Origin: Theobroma cacao
Lineage: Eukaryota > Streptophyta > Magnoliopsida > Malvales > Malvaceae
Reading direction: 5' to 3'
Assembly: GCF_000208745.1 (NCBI RefSeq)
Contig: NC_030853.1
Location: 15,230,196 to 15,294,195 of the forward strand
DNA: 64,000 bases
In this document: one piece after another, positions 34,813 to 45,789 of the stretch
Layout: each line of letters begins with the position of its first letter
How positions within the stretch are numbered: position 1 is the stretch's first letter
Notes under the pieces: model-generated
Seen by the model: only the letters and a program-made list of their open reading frames with translations
Told to the model about the DNA's origin: nothing
Databases searched by the model: none
Translations under genes and position numbers: made by a program

Positions 34813-35480
34813 CCTTACCCAAGGATGTCAAACTCATAATTAAAGAATTCTATAAAATTGTACCTAATGAGATACCCCACGAACTGCCACCAATGTTAGA
34901 TATTCAATATGCCATCAATCTCAACCTTGGTTCCAAACAAGCTTGCTTATCACATGAGTCTACATAAGCATAAAGACTTACAATGCCAAATCAAACCATT
35001 TCAAATTGCTTTTAGAGAAAGGCCTGGTAAGAGAAAATGTTAGCCCCATGCTATTCTTGCTTTATTAGTTCCAAAAAAAAAAGAACATGGCATATGTGCA
35101 TTGATAGTTGTGCTGTGAACAAAATCACCATTAAGTATCATTTTCCCATTCCTACCAATTGCATGGTACTATTATCTTCTCCAAAATTGATCTGCATAGT
35201 ACTTATTACCAAATTCATATGCAACCTAGAGATGAAGGGAAAACTGCCTTTAAAATTTATGACAGGTCATTTAAATGGACAATTATGCCATTTGATCTTT
35301 CTAATGCACCAAGCACCTTTGTGCACCTAATAAACCAAGTATTCCACCATTTTATTGGAAAGTTTGTTAGAGTTTATTTTTTGACATTTTGGTGTATAAT
35401 AAAAGCCATAAAGACCATTTGGAACATTTACAACATATCTTTGAAGTACTTCGAGAGCAAAAGACTTTTGCTAACTTAAA
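34813..35480 (+). pseudogene. Gypsy reverse transcriptase fragment
   Basis: Pieces in order: 'PNEIPHELPPMLDIQYAINL' near 34860, 'RENVSPMLF' near 35030, 'TWHMCIDSCAVNKITIKYHF' near 35080, then 'IIFSKIDLHSTYYQIHM' and 'MPFDLSNAPSTFVHLINQV'. About ten residues of the usual 'RLDDMLDEL' linker are absent. At the catalytic box the sequence reads 'VYF' then, in another frame, 'DILVYNKS', so one Asp of YXDD is lost. Clearly inactive. Confidence 0.85.
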
Positions 35481-35950
35481 AAGTGTGAATTTTTTACCAA
35501 CAAAGTTATTTTCCTAGGATTTGTTGTTTCGAGCCAAGGAATTGAAGTGGACTAAAGCAAAGTTGATGCTTTCATGGATTGACCTCTTTTTACCAGCGTT
35601 TCATCAAAAATTTAAGTTCTATTGCTGCTCCACTTACTGAATGCCTCAGGCAAGATAGTTTTATATGGAGTATCAAGGCACAACATAGTTTTAAGGAACT
35701 AAAAGAAAGGATTACTAAGGTTATCATGCTTTCACTTCCAAACCTCAATTTGCTGTTTGAAGTTGATTGTGATGCCTCAAATGTAGGTATAGGTGCTGCT
35801 ATTTCTCAATAAGGATGACCAATTGCCTTTTTTTTTGTGAAAAACTAAATAATGTAAAATTGAAATACTCAATGTATGATAATGAATTTTAGGTTTTTGT
35901 TCATGCCAAAGACCATTAAAGCCACTATTTGTTGCCAAAAGAATTGATCC
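35481..35950 (+). pseudogene. Gypsy RNase H fragment
   Basis: The frame gives 'VIFLGFVVSSQGIEVD' (about 35505) followed by 'FYQRFIKNLSSIAAPLTECL' and 'FEVDCDASNVGIGAAISQ' (up to 35812), the RT connection and RNase H start with the catalytic Asp region. Degenerate 'YSMYDNEF.VFVHA' follows. Stops interrupt it. Confidence 0.8.
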
Positions 35951-36162
35951 TGCATTCTGACCACAAAGCCCTCAGCACCTCTACTCCTAACACAAGCTTA
36001 ATCATCAACATGTAGCTTGGAGTGAGTTTCATCAAGCCTTTTCAATTCTTCTCAAGCACAAGTCAAGTGCAAAACAAGGTAGCCGATGCCTTAAGTCATC
36101 GTCGTACTCCCTCTCCATCTCACAATTGAAGGTTGTTGGCTTTGAAGTTATGAAAGAATTAT

Positions 36163-37377
36163 ATGAGAAAAATCTTGAATTTGATGAGATATGGAAGTCC
36201 AACTCTCAATATTCTTATCGACAATTTCACTAGCAACAAGGTTATCGTTTCAAAGGCAACCAACTATGCATCCTTCAATGTTCTCCATGCCAATCTATTC
36301 TTTGGGAAACTTATAATGGAACACTTTGGGAGCAACAAAATATTGGCTCTTGTGAGGGAAAAATTTTATTAGTACAAGCTGTAACGAGATATCATCCAAC
36401 ATATTCAAAGGTGTTGAATTTGCCATAGTGCTAAGCTTGGAAATCAAAACAATGGTATGTATAAACTATTACCCATTCCTAAAGCTCCTTAGGTAGATGT
36501 GAGTATGAATTTTGTTTTAGGTTTGCCAAAAACCTAAAGGAAAAAAGTCTCTGTAATGGTGGTTGTTAATAGATTTTCCAAAATGGCTCATTTTGTGTCA
36601 TGCCATAAAAAAAATGATGTTTTTAACATACCTGATTTGTTCTTCGAAGAAATTGTACATCTCCATGAAATTCCAAAAACCATCACTGTAGATCAATATG
36701 TGAAGTTCATGAGTCACTTCTCACGAATTCTCTAAAGGAAAATGGGGACTCACTTACTATTAAGTTCAGCAAGTCACCTTTAGATAGATGATCAAATAGA
36801 AGTAGTCAACAAAAGTTTAAGAAACTTATTACGAAGCTTTGTGGGCCAACATATTTGTCAATGGGATCTTATGTTAGCACAAGCGAAATTCTCTTACAAT
36901 AATTCTGTGAGCCAAACCACTAAAAGATATCCATTCGAAGTGGTGCATGAAAAACGCCCTCCTAGTCCTTAGAACCTTCCTCCCTTACCAACTACTCGTG
37001 AATTTAGTGCCAATGCTAAAGAATGTGTTAAGCAAATCAAGAAGCTCCATGAAAAAGTCTGAGAGAAGATTATTCGTCAAATTGTTAGATACCAAAAGCA
37101 AGCCAACAAGCACAAAAAGCCAGATAGTTTTAAGGAATGAAACTTAATGTGGATTCACTTAAGGAAACAATGTTTTGCCAAGTCTCATGCAAAACTATCT
37201 CCTCGAGCTGATGGACCATTCCGAGTCTTGGAACATAATAATGAGAATGCTTACAAAATTGAGCTTCCTATAGATTATGAAGTTTCTTCTACCATCAATG
37301 TAGCCAGTCTCTCTCCTTACTATGGGGAACATAAAGAAGACATGGATCTTGAAAGCGATTTTTCTCCAATCTAGAGA
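36163..37377 (+). pseudogene. Gypsy integrase and C-terminal domain fragment
   Basis: The zinc-binding end 'CRICHSAKLGNQNNG' is near 36415. The core 'VSMNFVLGLPKT' has Asn where the first catalytic Asp is expected. 'VVVNRFSKMAHFVSCHKK' follows, then 'TVDQYVKFMSHFSRIL' and 'QIEVVNKSLRNLLRSFVG', which retains the Glu. The C-terminal part has 'LSPRADGPFRVLEHNNENAY' and 'VSSTINVASLSPY', common in plant gypsy polyproteins; no chromodomain is apparent after it. The stop is at 37375-37377, next to the 3' LTR. Confidence 0.85.
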
Positions 37378-37380
37378 AAA

Positions 37381-37779
37381 TGATACAAGAGTATATTATT
37401 AGACTATTATTATCTAGATCCCATATAGGAATTATAGGATAAAATAATAGTTTTAGTTTATTTGTAGTCTCACATGGGACATAAAATAATAGTTTTTGTT
37501 TATTTGCCGGCCCACATAGGAAAAAATAAAAAGGCTCTCTTCCCTATGAATAATTATATATCCCCCTAGTGGATTAAGTGTTAGGCATTAAGTTCAAAAT
37601 AAATAAAGAATATTTTCTTGAATGAGTAGTTCTAATTCCCTCCAAACTCTTTTCGAAAGAGCTAAAGGTTCTAATGTCCTTTGTTTGACCAACCAACCAA
37701 GGTGGTAGTTTGGCCATTTTTCACTTTAGTGGGTTTTGAACCTTGCCAAGATTGGTGTTCTCACGACATCCCAGTGCCA
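37381..37779 (+). repeat. 3' LTR of the gypsy element
   Basis: 399 bp, TGATACAAG...CCAGTGCCA, followed by the TSD cttaa. A short purine run 'agagaaaa' precedes it. Confidence 0.85.
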
Positions 37780-37784
37780 CTTAA

Positions 37785-37885
37785 TTTTAAATAAGATCTC
37801 TTATATTAATCGTTTTTAGTAGTTTGAAGGAACCGAAAGAAAGGAGAATCTAGCTATTACAATAATGTGATTTCAATTTAAATAA

Positions 37886-37917
<32 letters not shown>

Positions 37918-40900
37918 TCTTAGTGCAAATGGATGAGAGTTTGAATAAACTAAAAGGCGATTGAATACATCACAAATCAATAAAATTGAAAAATAACAAT
38001 CAACCAACAATGAGTTTGAAAAGAAATCTCATATACGGTAGAAATATTGAAAGAAACTGTCGAATGCAATTGGATTGAAATAGAAGATAATCCACCGTAT
38101 AAAAATTAAAAAGGACGAAAAAGAAATCAAAGGGAGATGGATGAAGATGATTATCAACACTAGACAGCTTGAAGAAAAACCTTTAAGATAGAGAAATCAA
38201 ATTAGAGAAAGATTATAATGATATATAGGTTTTAGTGGATTTCAACTTTTATTATATTTATTTTCTTTTGGAACTTCACTTCAACTTTATTAATTTTTAT
38301 GATAATTGTGATTTAATTACTATTATTTAATTTATGGAATGACTTCATTTATTACGAAAAAAAGCTTTTCAAAAAAATTAGTAAGTATTTATGTCTGAAA
38401 AATTGCCTTAGCAAGTGTTTTTAACACAGTCAATAATATTTATGTTACCTTGGTGACGATTTTGATCCGGTGAAGCCCTAAGAAGTGAAACTTTGAGATC
38501 AATTGATAGCAAATTAAAAGTGATCTACAGGCAGGCAAGCTTCAAAGCGTGGGAGCCACATATATCCCCCACAATCTTGGTGACGTCAACACTTTTAACA
38601 AGAATGGTAAAAGGTATCAATTGAATGTGATTAGCAGCTATCCAAGATTCCTCCTTGCAAGTTTGATCATGAATTTGTAAGGTTTGTCCCAAATCCAAAT
38701 GAAGATATCAAATAGGAGGACATGCCAAAAGTAAGTCTGCTCAACTTGGGAAAAAAGGTGGAAGAGATAATACCATTAGCATTTAATATCCTACTCTCTT
38801 AATTGTGCAATGAATTTGGACTTTGGAGCTGAGCTCTCAATTACTATTTGGTAAACTTTGAGGGAAATAATCCACTCTTGGTTATTTTGTGGTCCAAGAG
38901 GAAAAGGCTTTTATTTGCATTGTTTTGAAGGCAGATGCTTTCTGCATGAAGGAGAGGCTGGCAATGCAATACGAGTAATATAGTTTTAGGGGATAAGAGT
39001 CCTTTTTGTCAAGTTGCATCAATCAACACCAACTTTCTATTTTTATATCAAGATTTCCATTTTAATCTCCATTATTGGCTATCTTGATCAAAACTGACTT
39101 GTTTTTGATGAGTTCTAATGTCATTTTGGGATAACCAATTTTTTAAAAGGAAAAATTGTGTGATTTAGAAGCCTAAGATGCTCTATTCATGACCTGAAAA
39201 GCCAAAATCATTAGCCTTGTTACAGTGGCCATCACTAGTTGGGTTGGGTTGGTGAGAAGCAAAGAGGTCTCATCTTTTCAACATCTTCTTAAAACACAAT
39301 CATATACTTAAGTCCCTATCAATCCTCAAATCCATCCTTAATAAGTGTCTTTCTTTCTCCCTTTTTATATTTTCCACATACTCGTCCTTGTTCTTATTAC
39401 AGCTCACATCTTAATTGTGTTAATTTGATAAAATCCCTATCCCTTAGCCTGAAGAAAATGGTACTATTATACTTTGGAGGATCAATCCAACTCACTTTAT
39501 GTAGTTGTCAAACATTTTTCCCTTCCCAATATGCAATTTATAGATCATTTCTATTTTATTTTATAATCAAATCATGCAATGTGGACATATCATTAATCAG
39601 ATTATCATCAATAATGTTAATGTTAGTCTCTTTTGGAAGCCAATAAAGTTATTAGTTAGGGTTTTTCATGATATTTTTATATTATTTTATTTGATTCTTT
39701 TTATAATTTTGTAAACCAAACACGCCCTTAATGTAGTACCCTATCAATAGCACCAACTAAGATCAACACACCTAACACCCTCTCTTACAACCAATAAAAG
39801 AGAGCACTTTTTTTTTTCAAATTAGCTATTCAGTTCATCATCTGTTCTTAAAAAGACAATGAATATGCTGGCACTATTCCACATAAGTTCATCTTTGGAC
39901 TGAATTTCCTTTAAAGCAGCTCTAGAAAAATAGCTTCCCATCTGATGATCAAAAATGGCAAAATTTGGCAGGTTGCAACATTGCATATACTCTCCCATCA
40001 ATATCCCACACCGGCATTACCTAACCAAATGTCGATAGAAAGAAACATTGGGAACTTTGCTAACTATTAAGCCCCCCAATATTGCAATTGCAAAGCAACC
40101 TCTAAGAGATTTTTTATAAAAAAAAATTATGTGATCAGTTTTTTTTTTAATGGCAAGAAGCTGTATTAAATCAAATTTCTTTTTACTGAAAATTCATTCT
40201 GCGATTTATCAAACTTAGAATTCCAATCTCTTTGTTCTGTTTTTTTTTTTTTTTGGTCTATTTTTGCCACTCATTACTTGAAATGGTCCCAAATATAAAA
40301 AACCAAAATGAAGTTATCAAACTTTGTGTTCTCAATATTGTGATAACTCACAAGAGGGCCAGCCATAGGAGTATGGACTCTTTTTGTTACTTTTCTTTGC
40401 TTTTTGGTCTTGCCAATGAGAGAGAGAAAAAACAGCAAAGAAAAAAACAAAATATATATATATATATAATACTATATCAATTAAAATTATTAAGTGTTTA
40501 GCTCCATCTGCTTTTCGGAAAAAATTTCAATATTTTCTCGTGTNATATATCCTCAGGGCTTTGAGGTTGGGGTTGGTGGAAATTTTTGACCTTGTAAAAA
40601 AAACTAAAGAAATTCAAAACTCCTGTGGAGATATTAGCTTTCGAAATTCTGCTGTCAAAAGCAAAGTATATTTTGGTGCTAGTAAATAATTAATTTTATA
40701 TAATTTTGGGGCTCGATTTCATCATTTTTCACTTCTGGGTTTGATTAGAACTTTTGAAATTGTCTTCAAACGTAATTCTTTCAGATGGAATAGGTAAAGA
40801 TTCTTCATGAGCATAATTATAAAAGAACTAAAGAGCAATCTCTTGTCAGATACGATTTTCCTAGTAGAACCCATCAAAAATAAAAATATCTTGAAGCCCC

Positions 40901-41900
40901 ATGAAGATACAAAAGTAATTAGGTTTGGTAAAAATAGCATTCAAGCACATAGGGTGTTAGCATTCAAATCCATGTGTTTCCACCTTCAAAAATAGTCCAA
41001 AGAAAGAACAATTGGACAATATTAATTTCAGCCATATGATGCCAGCAGGAACCTGATATTGCAAATCTATGTACGGCCTTTTACTATGAACAAACTTAAT
41101 TGAAGGAGTAAATTAATCAAGTAATTCTCATATATATACTTGAAAATTTAACTAAAAACTTCAACAGTGTCGACTCCTGAATGTGAAAATAGTAGCAGAG
41201 GATTCAGTTTAGTCGAGAGTCTAGCTCCATGCATAAATTGGAAGTAACATATAGAAATATTATGGTACTCCGACAGATTTGAACTGAAAATTTCTTTAAT
41301 GTCTTCATTCAACATTTAATTGTGGAGAGTATTCATGAAACCAAGTTAATTGGAGTTCAGCAAAAGAAAGTGTAATGTAATGTTTTTGTTCAGAGCCAAG
41401 ATATGCCGAAAATCTGGTACATGCAAATTAAATAACAAGCAGGTGAGAATAAAAGGTGGGTTTTATCTGTACGTACAGGTTTGGCGGGCTCGTAAGCAAT
41501 ATATTTAGATCACTCACGTTTTTAGGTCAAGGCAGGGACAATTGCTTTTGTTGGCATTGTATCAAAGCACTGAGGCAATGCCTTTTAACATCAGTTCAGG
41601 GGCCACACAGTATAAATTAGATTAAAAAGACACAAAAGCAAAGTTTAGCTGTTCACTCCATTTTAAAACAATCACTGTTTTGAATAAATTGCCTTAGCTT
41701 AATGCTAATAGTTTTTATTATATCTACACTAAACTATAATGAGTTGTTAAGGCAGTTGGACAATCATGTCACAACGACCATTCTAGGGTTTACTAGTGAG
41801 GCAAAAAGAAGCATCAAAAAAAGAAAAACCCCAATTCATCACAAGTAAAAAAAATAAAATAATATTACAGTAAATGCCAGTATTAAATATTTTAAGTCCA
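37785..41900. other. Intergenic DNA upstream of the MIF gene
   Basis: No gene supported. Simple (AT)n runs lie at 37890-37917 and 40451-40468, poly(T) tracts near 40240-40254, and a single N at 40544. Some 100-200-bp stretches (for example 38560-38720) read weakly as decayed protein but match nothing I recognise. This is the least transposon-dense stretch of the window. Confidence 0.5.
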
Positions 41901-41922
41901 ATAAGAAAGGTCTTCATTCATG

Positions 41923-41931
41923 CTATAAATA
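41923..41931 (+). promoter_or_regulatory. TATA box of the MIF gene
   Basis: CTATAAATA lies about 200 bp upstream of the MIF start codon. A start of transcription near 41955 would give a 5' leader of roughly 170 nt. Confidence 0.55.
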
Positions 41932-41956
41932 TAAACTCTAGGGTTAGGGCTTGGCT

Positions 41957-41971
41957 ATGGCCTCAGAGTGA
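41957..41971 (+). other. Short upstream ORF (Met-Ala-Ser-Glu-stop)
   Basis: The first ATG after the TATA box opens a four-codon ORF ending at TGA (41969-41971), well ahead of the MIF ATG at 42127. If transcription starts upstream of 41957 it would be the first ORF met by scanning ribosomes. Confidence 0.4.
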
Positions 41972-42126
41972 AAGCTCTGCCTCTCTTTCCAGTTGTTCGC
42001 TTTTTGTGTGTGTGTCTTATACCAGTTTCTGATTCTCAGGCATTGAGCAAATCTGACAATTCTAGTTCAGTGTTACAAGGGTTTGGTGCTGAAGGAGGGG
42101 ATAAGGAAGAATTTGGGGATCGCGGA

Positions 42127-42414
42127 ATGAGGAAGCGACAAGTTGTTGTGAGAAGAGAGGAGCCTCCGAGAAGCACCACCAATTCGTCTTTGACAATTAG
42201 AAGCGTGAGATATGGAGAGTGCCAAAAGAATCACGCCGCGGGCGTTGGGGGTTATGCTGTTGATGGGTGCAGGGAGTTCATGGCCAGCGGAGAGGAAGGA
42301 ACAAGCGCAGCCCTTACTTGTGCTGCCTGTGGCTGCCATAGGAACTTCCATAGAAGGGAAGTAGAAACTGAGGTAGTTTGCGAGTGCTCTTCACCTCCTT
42401 CCAATGGAGCATAG
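42127..42414 (+). CDS. MIF2: Mini zinc finger protein, MIF2-type
   Basis: Encodes a 95-residue protein starting [16 protein letters not shown], the usual start of MIF proteins, followed by the zinc-finger domain of the ZF-HD family. Conserved residues are Cys32, His36, Cys48, Cys65, Cys68, Cys70, His71 and His75 within '[10 protein letters not shown]', '[10 protein letters not shown]' and '[15 protein letters not shown]'. It has no homeodomain, as expected for MIFs, which pair with ZF-HD homeodomain proteins and block or redirect them; MIF2 is known to act with KNUCKLES in ending floral meristem activity. A longer in-frame opening upstream begins with GTG at 41968, not ATG, so 42127 is the start. 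Single exon, as is usual. It is the only intact host gene in the window. MIF2 rather than MIF1 or MIF3 is a best guess from length and N-terminus. Confidence 0.95.
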   Translation: MRKRQVVVRREEPPRSTTNSSLTIRSVRYGECQKNHAAGVGGYAVDGCREFMASGEEGTSAALTCAACGCHRNFHRREVETEVVCECSSPPSNGA

Positions 42415-42650
42415 CATATTTTATTACTACTGTTCATATGAATGGAAGGTTTCAATTATGTGATGTATTTGTTGTTGGGTTTTCCGATTGCTGTGGTAAG
42501 TTGGTAACTTTTTGATGAGTTTTGTGGAGAGATGATATCAGTCATGGACGAAACCTCTTCCCTATATCAATAATTTGTGTTATGTTTCTTTATGAAGGAA
42601 TGGTTTTTATTACCTTGTTTCTCTATGTATGAAGAGGTCCAAAGATTTTG
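42415..42650 (+). other. Probable 3' untranslated region of the MIF gene
   Basis: T/G-rich sequence with 'tgtatttgttgttggg' (about 42463) and an AATAAT at about 42570, both compatible with plant polyadenylation signals. The true end cannot be set without transcripts. Confidence 0.35.
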
Positions 42651-44332
42651 TGTTATGTTCCTGATGAAGGAATTAATGGTTTTTCTGTTGATTACACCAT
42701 AGTGGATTTATGGTCCACGGATAGAACTGTATAAACTATATCGTCTTAAGTTCACTAGCTTAATTATTTGATAGGAAGTAAAAGCTGCTAAGAGGTGGAA
42801 AATAAGATGATAAGGCTAATTTACATTTGGGATATATGTTTAGCAATCATCTAATTTAATGCTGTATCTGCTTATGCAATTCGCTCTTTTTTTTCTTTTT
42901 TTTTTTTGAAAGGGACAATTCGCTCTTTTAACCTAAATAATTGTAGTTGTGTGTTGTGTTATATAATTCTATATGCCTTTTGTTTGAAGAAATTTGTAAT
43001 TCCTTTCCATATTAATATATGGTTGGAAAGCAAGGGAACATTCTTCTTTCAATTAAAGCATGATTAATGAGCTGCACCATTACTTGAACGATTAATTAAC
43101 CATTGGTGACGTTGACAAAAGTACAATATTATAGCTCTTTTTTATGATTGAATTATAGCTTTGTTCATGACCTGCGAATTTGCTTCAATTCCTTTGCAAC
43201 TAATGATGCAAGTGATTAAGTCCCAAATTTCATAGTACTTTCGATTGTTTGAGGTTTATCATGATTGAAACCGGCATAAGGCCTGGGCGTCATCTCCAGG
43301 AGGATATTTATTGATGCCAGCAAGGTTTTTCACCAAACCATTAGCAACGTTATCTTCTGATGCTCAGGGCAAAAATCCATGGAATATTTCCTAAATGTGG
43401 AAGTCTAATCTGTATGGTAAGATCACTTTGTATTTAAGTTTACAGGCCCACATATCTAATCACTAATGGAATATTTCCTAATGTGGTCTAATCTGCTGGT
43501 TGTTAATGATGGGAAATTTTCTTAGTGATGTACTTAAAAGGCAATTAAAGCTTAAATTAGCCACTTGGGTTTAAGTTAAGTGGTAAAAGGTTGACGTTTG
43601 GGTAAAAATCTTAAGTTCGAATTATAATCTTATCTTCTTGAATACCACAACTAAAAAAGGTGTCATTAAAATTATGAACTGTTTACTGTTGTTCAATAGT
43701 ATTCATTGATTCAACAGCAACAGAAAAAAAGGATTGTTAAAGATGATAGAATATTAAACAACTTTTAGCTCTGTAGGCTTTATATACTTCTTTTAATCGG
43801 TATTATTTTATTGTAGTTTACTTTAGAATATATATATATATATATATATATTCTTTTGTTTTGAACATGCATTTAGAAATCATAAAAGAAAAACATCAAA
43901 AAAAACTTTGTTTTTTCCACATTTATCTACAAATATCCCTACTAGTACAAGCTAGATATGTACCAATAATAAATAGAAAGCAATTCAAGAATGGTTAATA
44001 TTTCCAAACTCTTTCTTTTCATAAAACGAAAAACATAGACTCGTCATCATCAAAGGGTTAGATATATATTTGCCATGTGAGGTATGCAGATTTTTTTTCT
44101 TTAAGTTAGGTAGTGAGTATGGAGGAACTATCCTTCGGGTAGATGTCAATTCGAAAAATATCCCAACTCGATGCATAATTTGAGCTTAAGAATACTTTAA
44201 GAAATGCAATGAAGGAAGAATTCCTCAGGCCTGCAACATGATAACCATTGCATGAATAAGGTTATCAAATTAATGAGTCATTTTTTTCTAGGAATGGAAA
44301 GCTTTTCCATTAAGAAGTAGCTTGTATTTTTG
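42651..44332. other. Intergenic DNA downstream of the MIF gene
   Basis: No gene supported. There is an (AT)n run at 43827-43851. At 43565-43630, 'aagtggtaaaagg' and 'aagttcgaatta' faintly resemble the A and B boxes of a tRNA-derived SINE, but I could not define ends. Confidence 0.4.
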
Positions 44333-44666
44333 TTTTTTTTTTTTTTTTTTGGGAGTGCTTGCTACTTATTTCAGGAATTATTTGATTTGAACAAGATCTT
44401 TTATATTTTCATAATTGAGAACAAGATCTTCTCTATGTTTCCTTGATTGAATTCTAATGGAATTCCACAGCAAAAGAATCAAAACTTTTCCTTTCAAAAG
44501 CAAAGAAATATTTTTATTATTAAGAAGATAGTAAAAAGTAAGTCCTTCTATCCTAAGCTAAGAAAAAGCAAAACAATGTCACAAAAGTAGAGAAATTAAC
44601 GTGTAGTTGTTATTCGGGTATCCATAAGTACTCAACCTGATAACATAAGAATATAATATAAAATGG

Positions 44667-44921
44667 TTAAAAAATCCTAGTGTAAAGGATCCCAGCTTTA
44701 GTTAACTTGTTGACAATGGTGTTTGACTCTCTGAATATATATTTGAATGACAAGTCAATAATTTTGCATTTGAGACTCCCAATGTGGTTCAAGATATATT
44801 TCATACACCAAGAAACTTTGGAGTGAAAGTTTACCCAAAGAATAGCATTACTTAAACCACTTTCGATAACAAGAGAGTGAGATGAGATGTTGTTGAAAAT
44901 AAATAAAAGTCGTCTCTTCAT
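44667..44921 (-). pseudogene. LINE RNase H-like domain, C-terminal half
   Basis: 'HSLVIESGLSNAILWVN' and 'FKYIFRESNTIVNKLTKAGI' match the plant RVT_3-type RNase H at the end of LINE ORF2 (IESDS..A..W.N; F.HV.RE.N..AD.LAK.G). The catalytic Asp in the first motif is Gly, so it is inactive. The N-terminal half lies at about 45790-45915, separated by unrelated DNA. Confidence 0.7.
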
Positions 44922-44924
44922 ATG

Positions 44925-45720
44925 AAAAGCTATCTTAGCTTAAAGGTTATGTCACGTAGTGTGATATAGTGTGATTATTGGATTGCAAGTGTGTTTTTCA
45001 TGTGAACAGTTATGTCTTTTAGTAAAGTGACATGTTGGGAAAACACCTCTAATCCAAAGGTTATGAGACAACAAGAAAAATATCACAGCTCAAAAATTTG
45101 GATATAAAAAGTTTTCTTTTCATATTGTAGCTCAAAGATTATATCTTATAGAATGAATGGTTGTCTTTTCAAAAGATGATTATTGAAACAGAACGTTTAT
45201 CCAAGGATTGTGTCTTGCAAAATACAAAAGTGTCTTGCAAACAAAAAGGCGCCTTGATGAAAAAGTTGTATCCTAGAGAAAGACACTTGGAAGCCTATAT
45301 AAAGGATTCGCTGTCAACCATTTTGACACACCAAAACAAATAAGACAAGAGTAAAAAAATCAAGAACAATAGAAGTGTTATGCTCTATAAATAAATATAA
45401 ACACTTGAGTTCTCATCATTTATCAATGGAATCCAAATTCCTTATAATCCACTTGCTACAAAAAGTAGGTTTTAAGGCAAAATAACTTTGCAAACCCTCG
45501 GGTATATCTAGTGGTCTACTCCCATAAAGTACAAAGATGAAGTTAGACATTGGCTTCATTCTATCCCTAAGCCTATTTGCATAATTCCCCTTTGCACACC
45601 GATAGGTGGGGGCGAAAACTGTCTTAAAGATAAGGTCTTTGGAAAGGCTCATTTGAAATCAATTTTGTCGATTCTTTGAATTCCATCTAAACCCCATTTG
45701 CACCAACATGAGATCAAAAT
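44925..45720. other. Unassigned insertion splitting the LINE RNase H domain
   Basis: About 800 bp lie between the two halves of one RNase H domain that are normally contiguous. A run of ten As lies at about 45731-45740 near the right edge. I see no terminal repeats or coding motif, and the exact borders are uncertain. Confidence 0.4.
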
Positions 45721-45789
45721 AGTAGACATTAAAAAAAAAACCTTCCAATGATACCTATAAACTCAAAATTAGAGTTTCCACACCTATGG

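Larger units (their letters stand above)
32989..37779 (+). mobile_element. Ty3/gypsy element with perfect TSD, internally deleted, interrupted by hAT
   Basis: Both LTRs start TGAT(G/A)CA (32989 and 37381). The 5-bp target duplication cttaa is intact (32984-32988 and 37780-37784). The 5' LTR is recognisable to about 33250 and then joins gag coding sequence, so its last part, the PBS and N-terminal gag were deleted. Remnants of gag, protease, RT, RNase H and integrase follow in the gypsy order. A 1012-bp hAT-type element with an 8-bp duplication sits between protease and RT. Many stops: non-autonomous. Confidence 0.85.

Noticed and set aside
39700..39735. Right end of a MITE ('caaacacgccctta')
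   Set aside because: No matching left end with a TAA/TTA duplication was found upstream.
41968..42126. N-terminal extension of the MIF protein by 53 residues
   Set aside because: It opens with GTG, not ATG, lies in the predicted leader, and MIF proteins begin with MRKRQVVV.
43565..43680. tRNA-derived SINE
   Set aside because: A- and B-box likeness is weak, and no ends or poly(A) could be defined; noted only under intergenic DNA.
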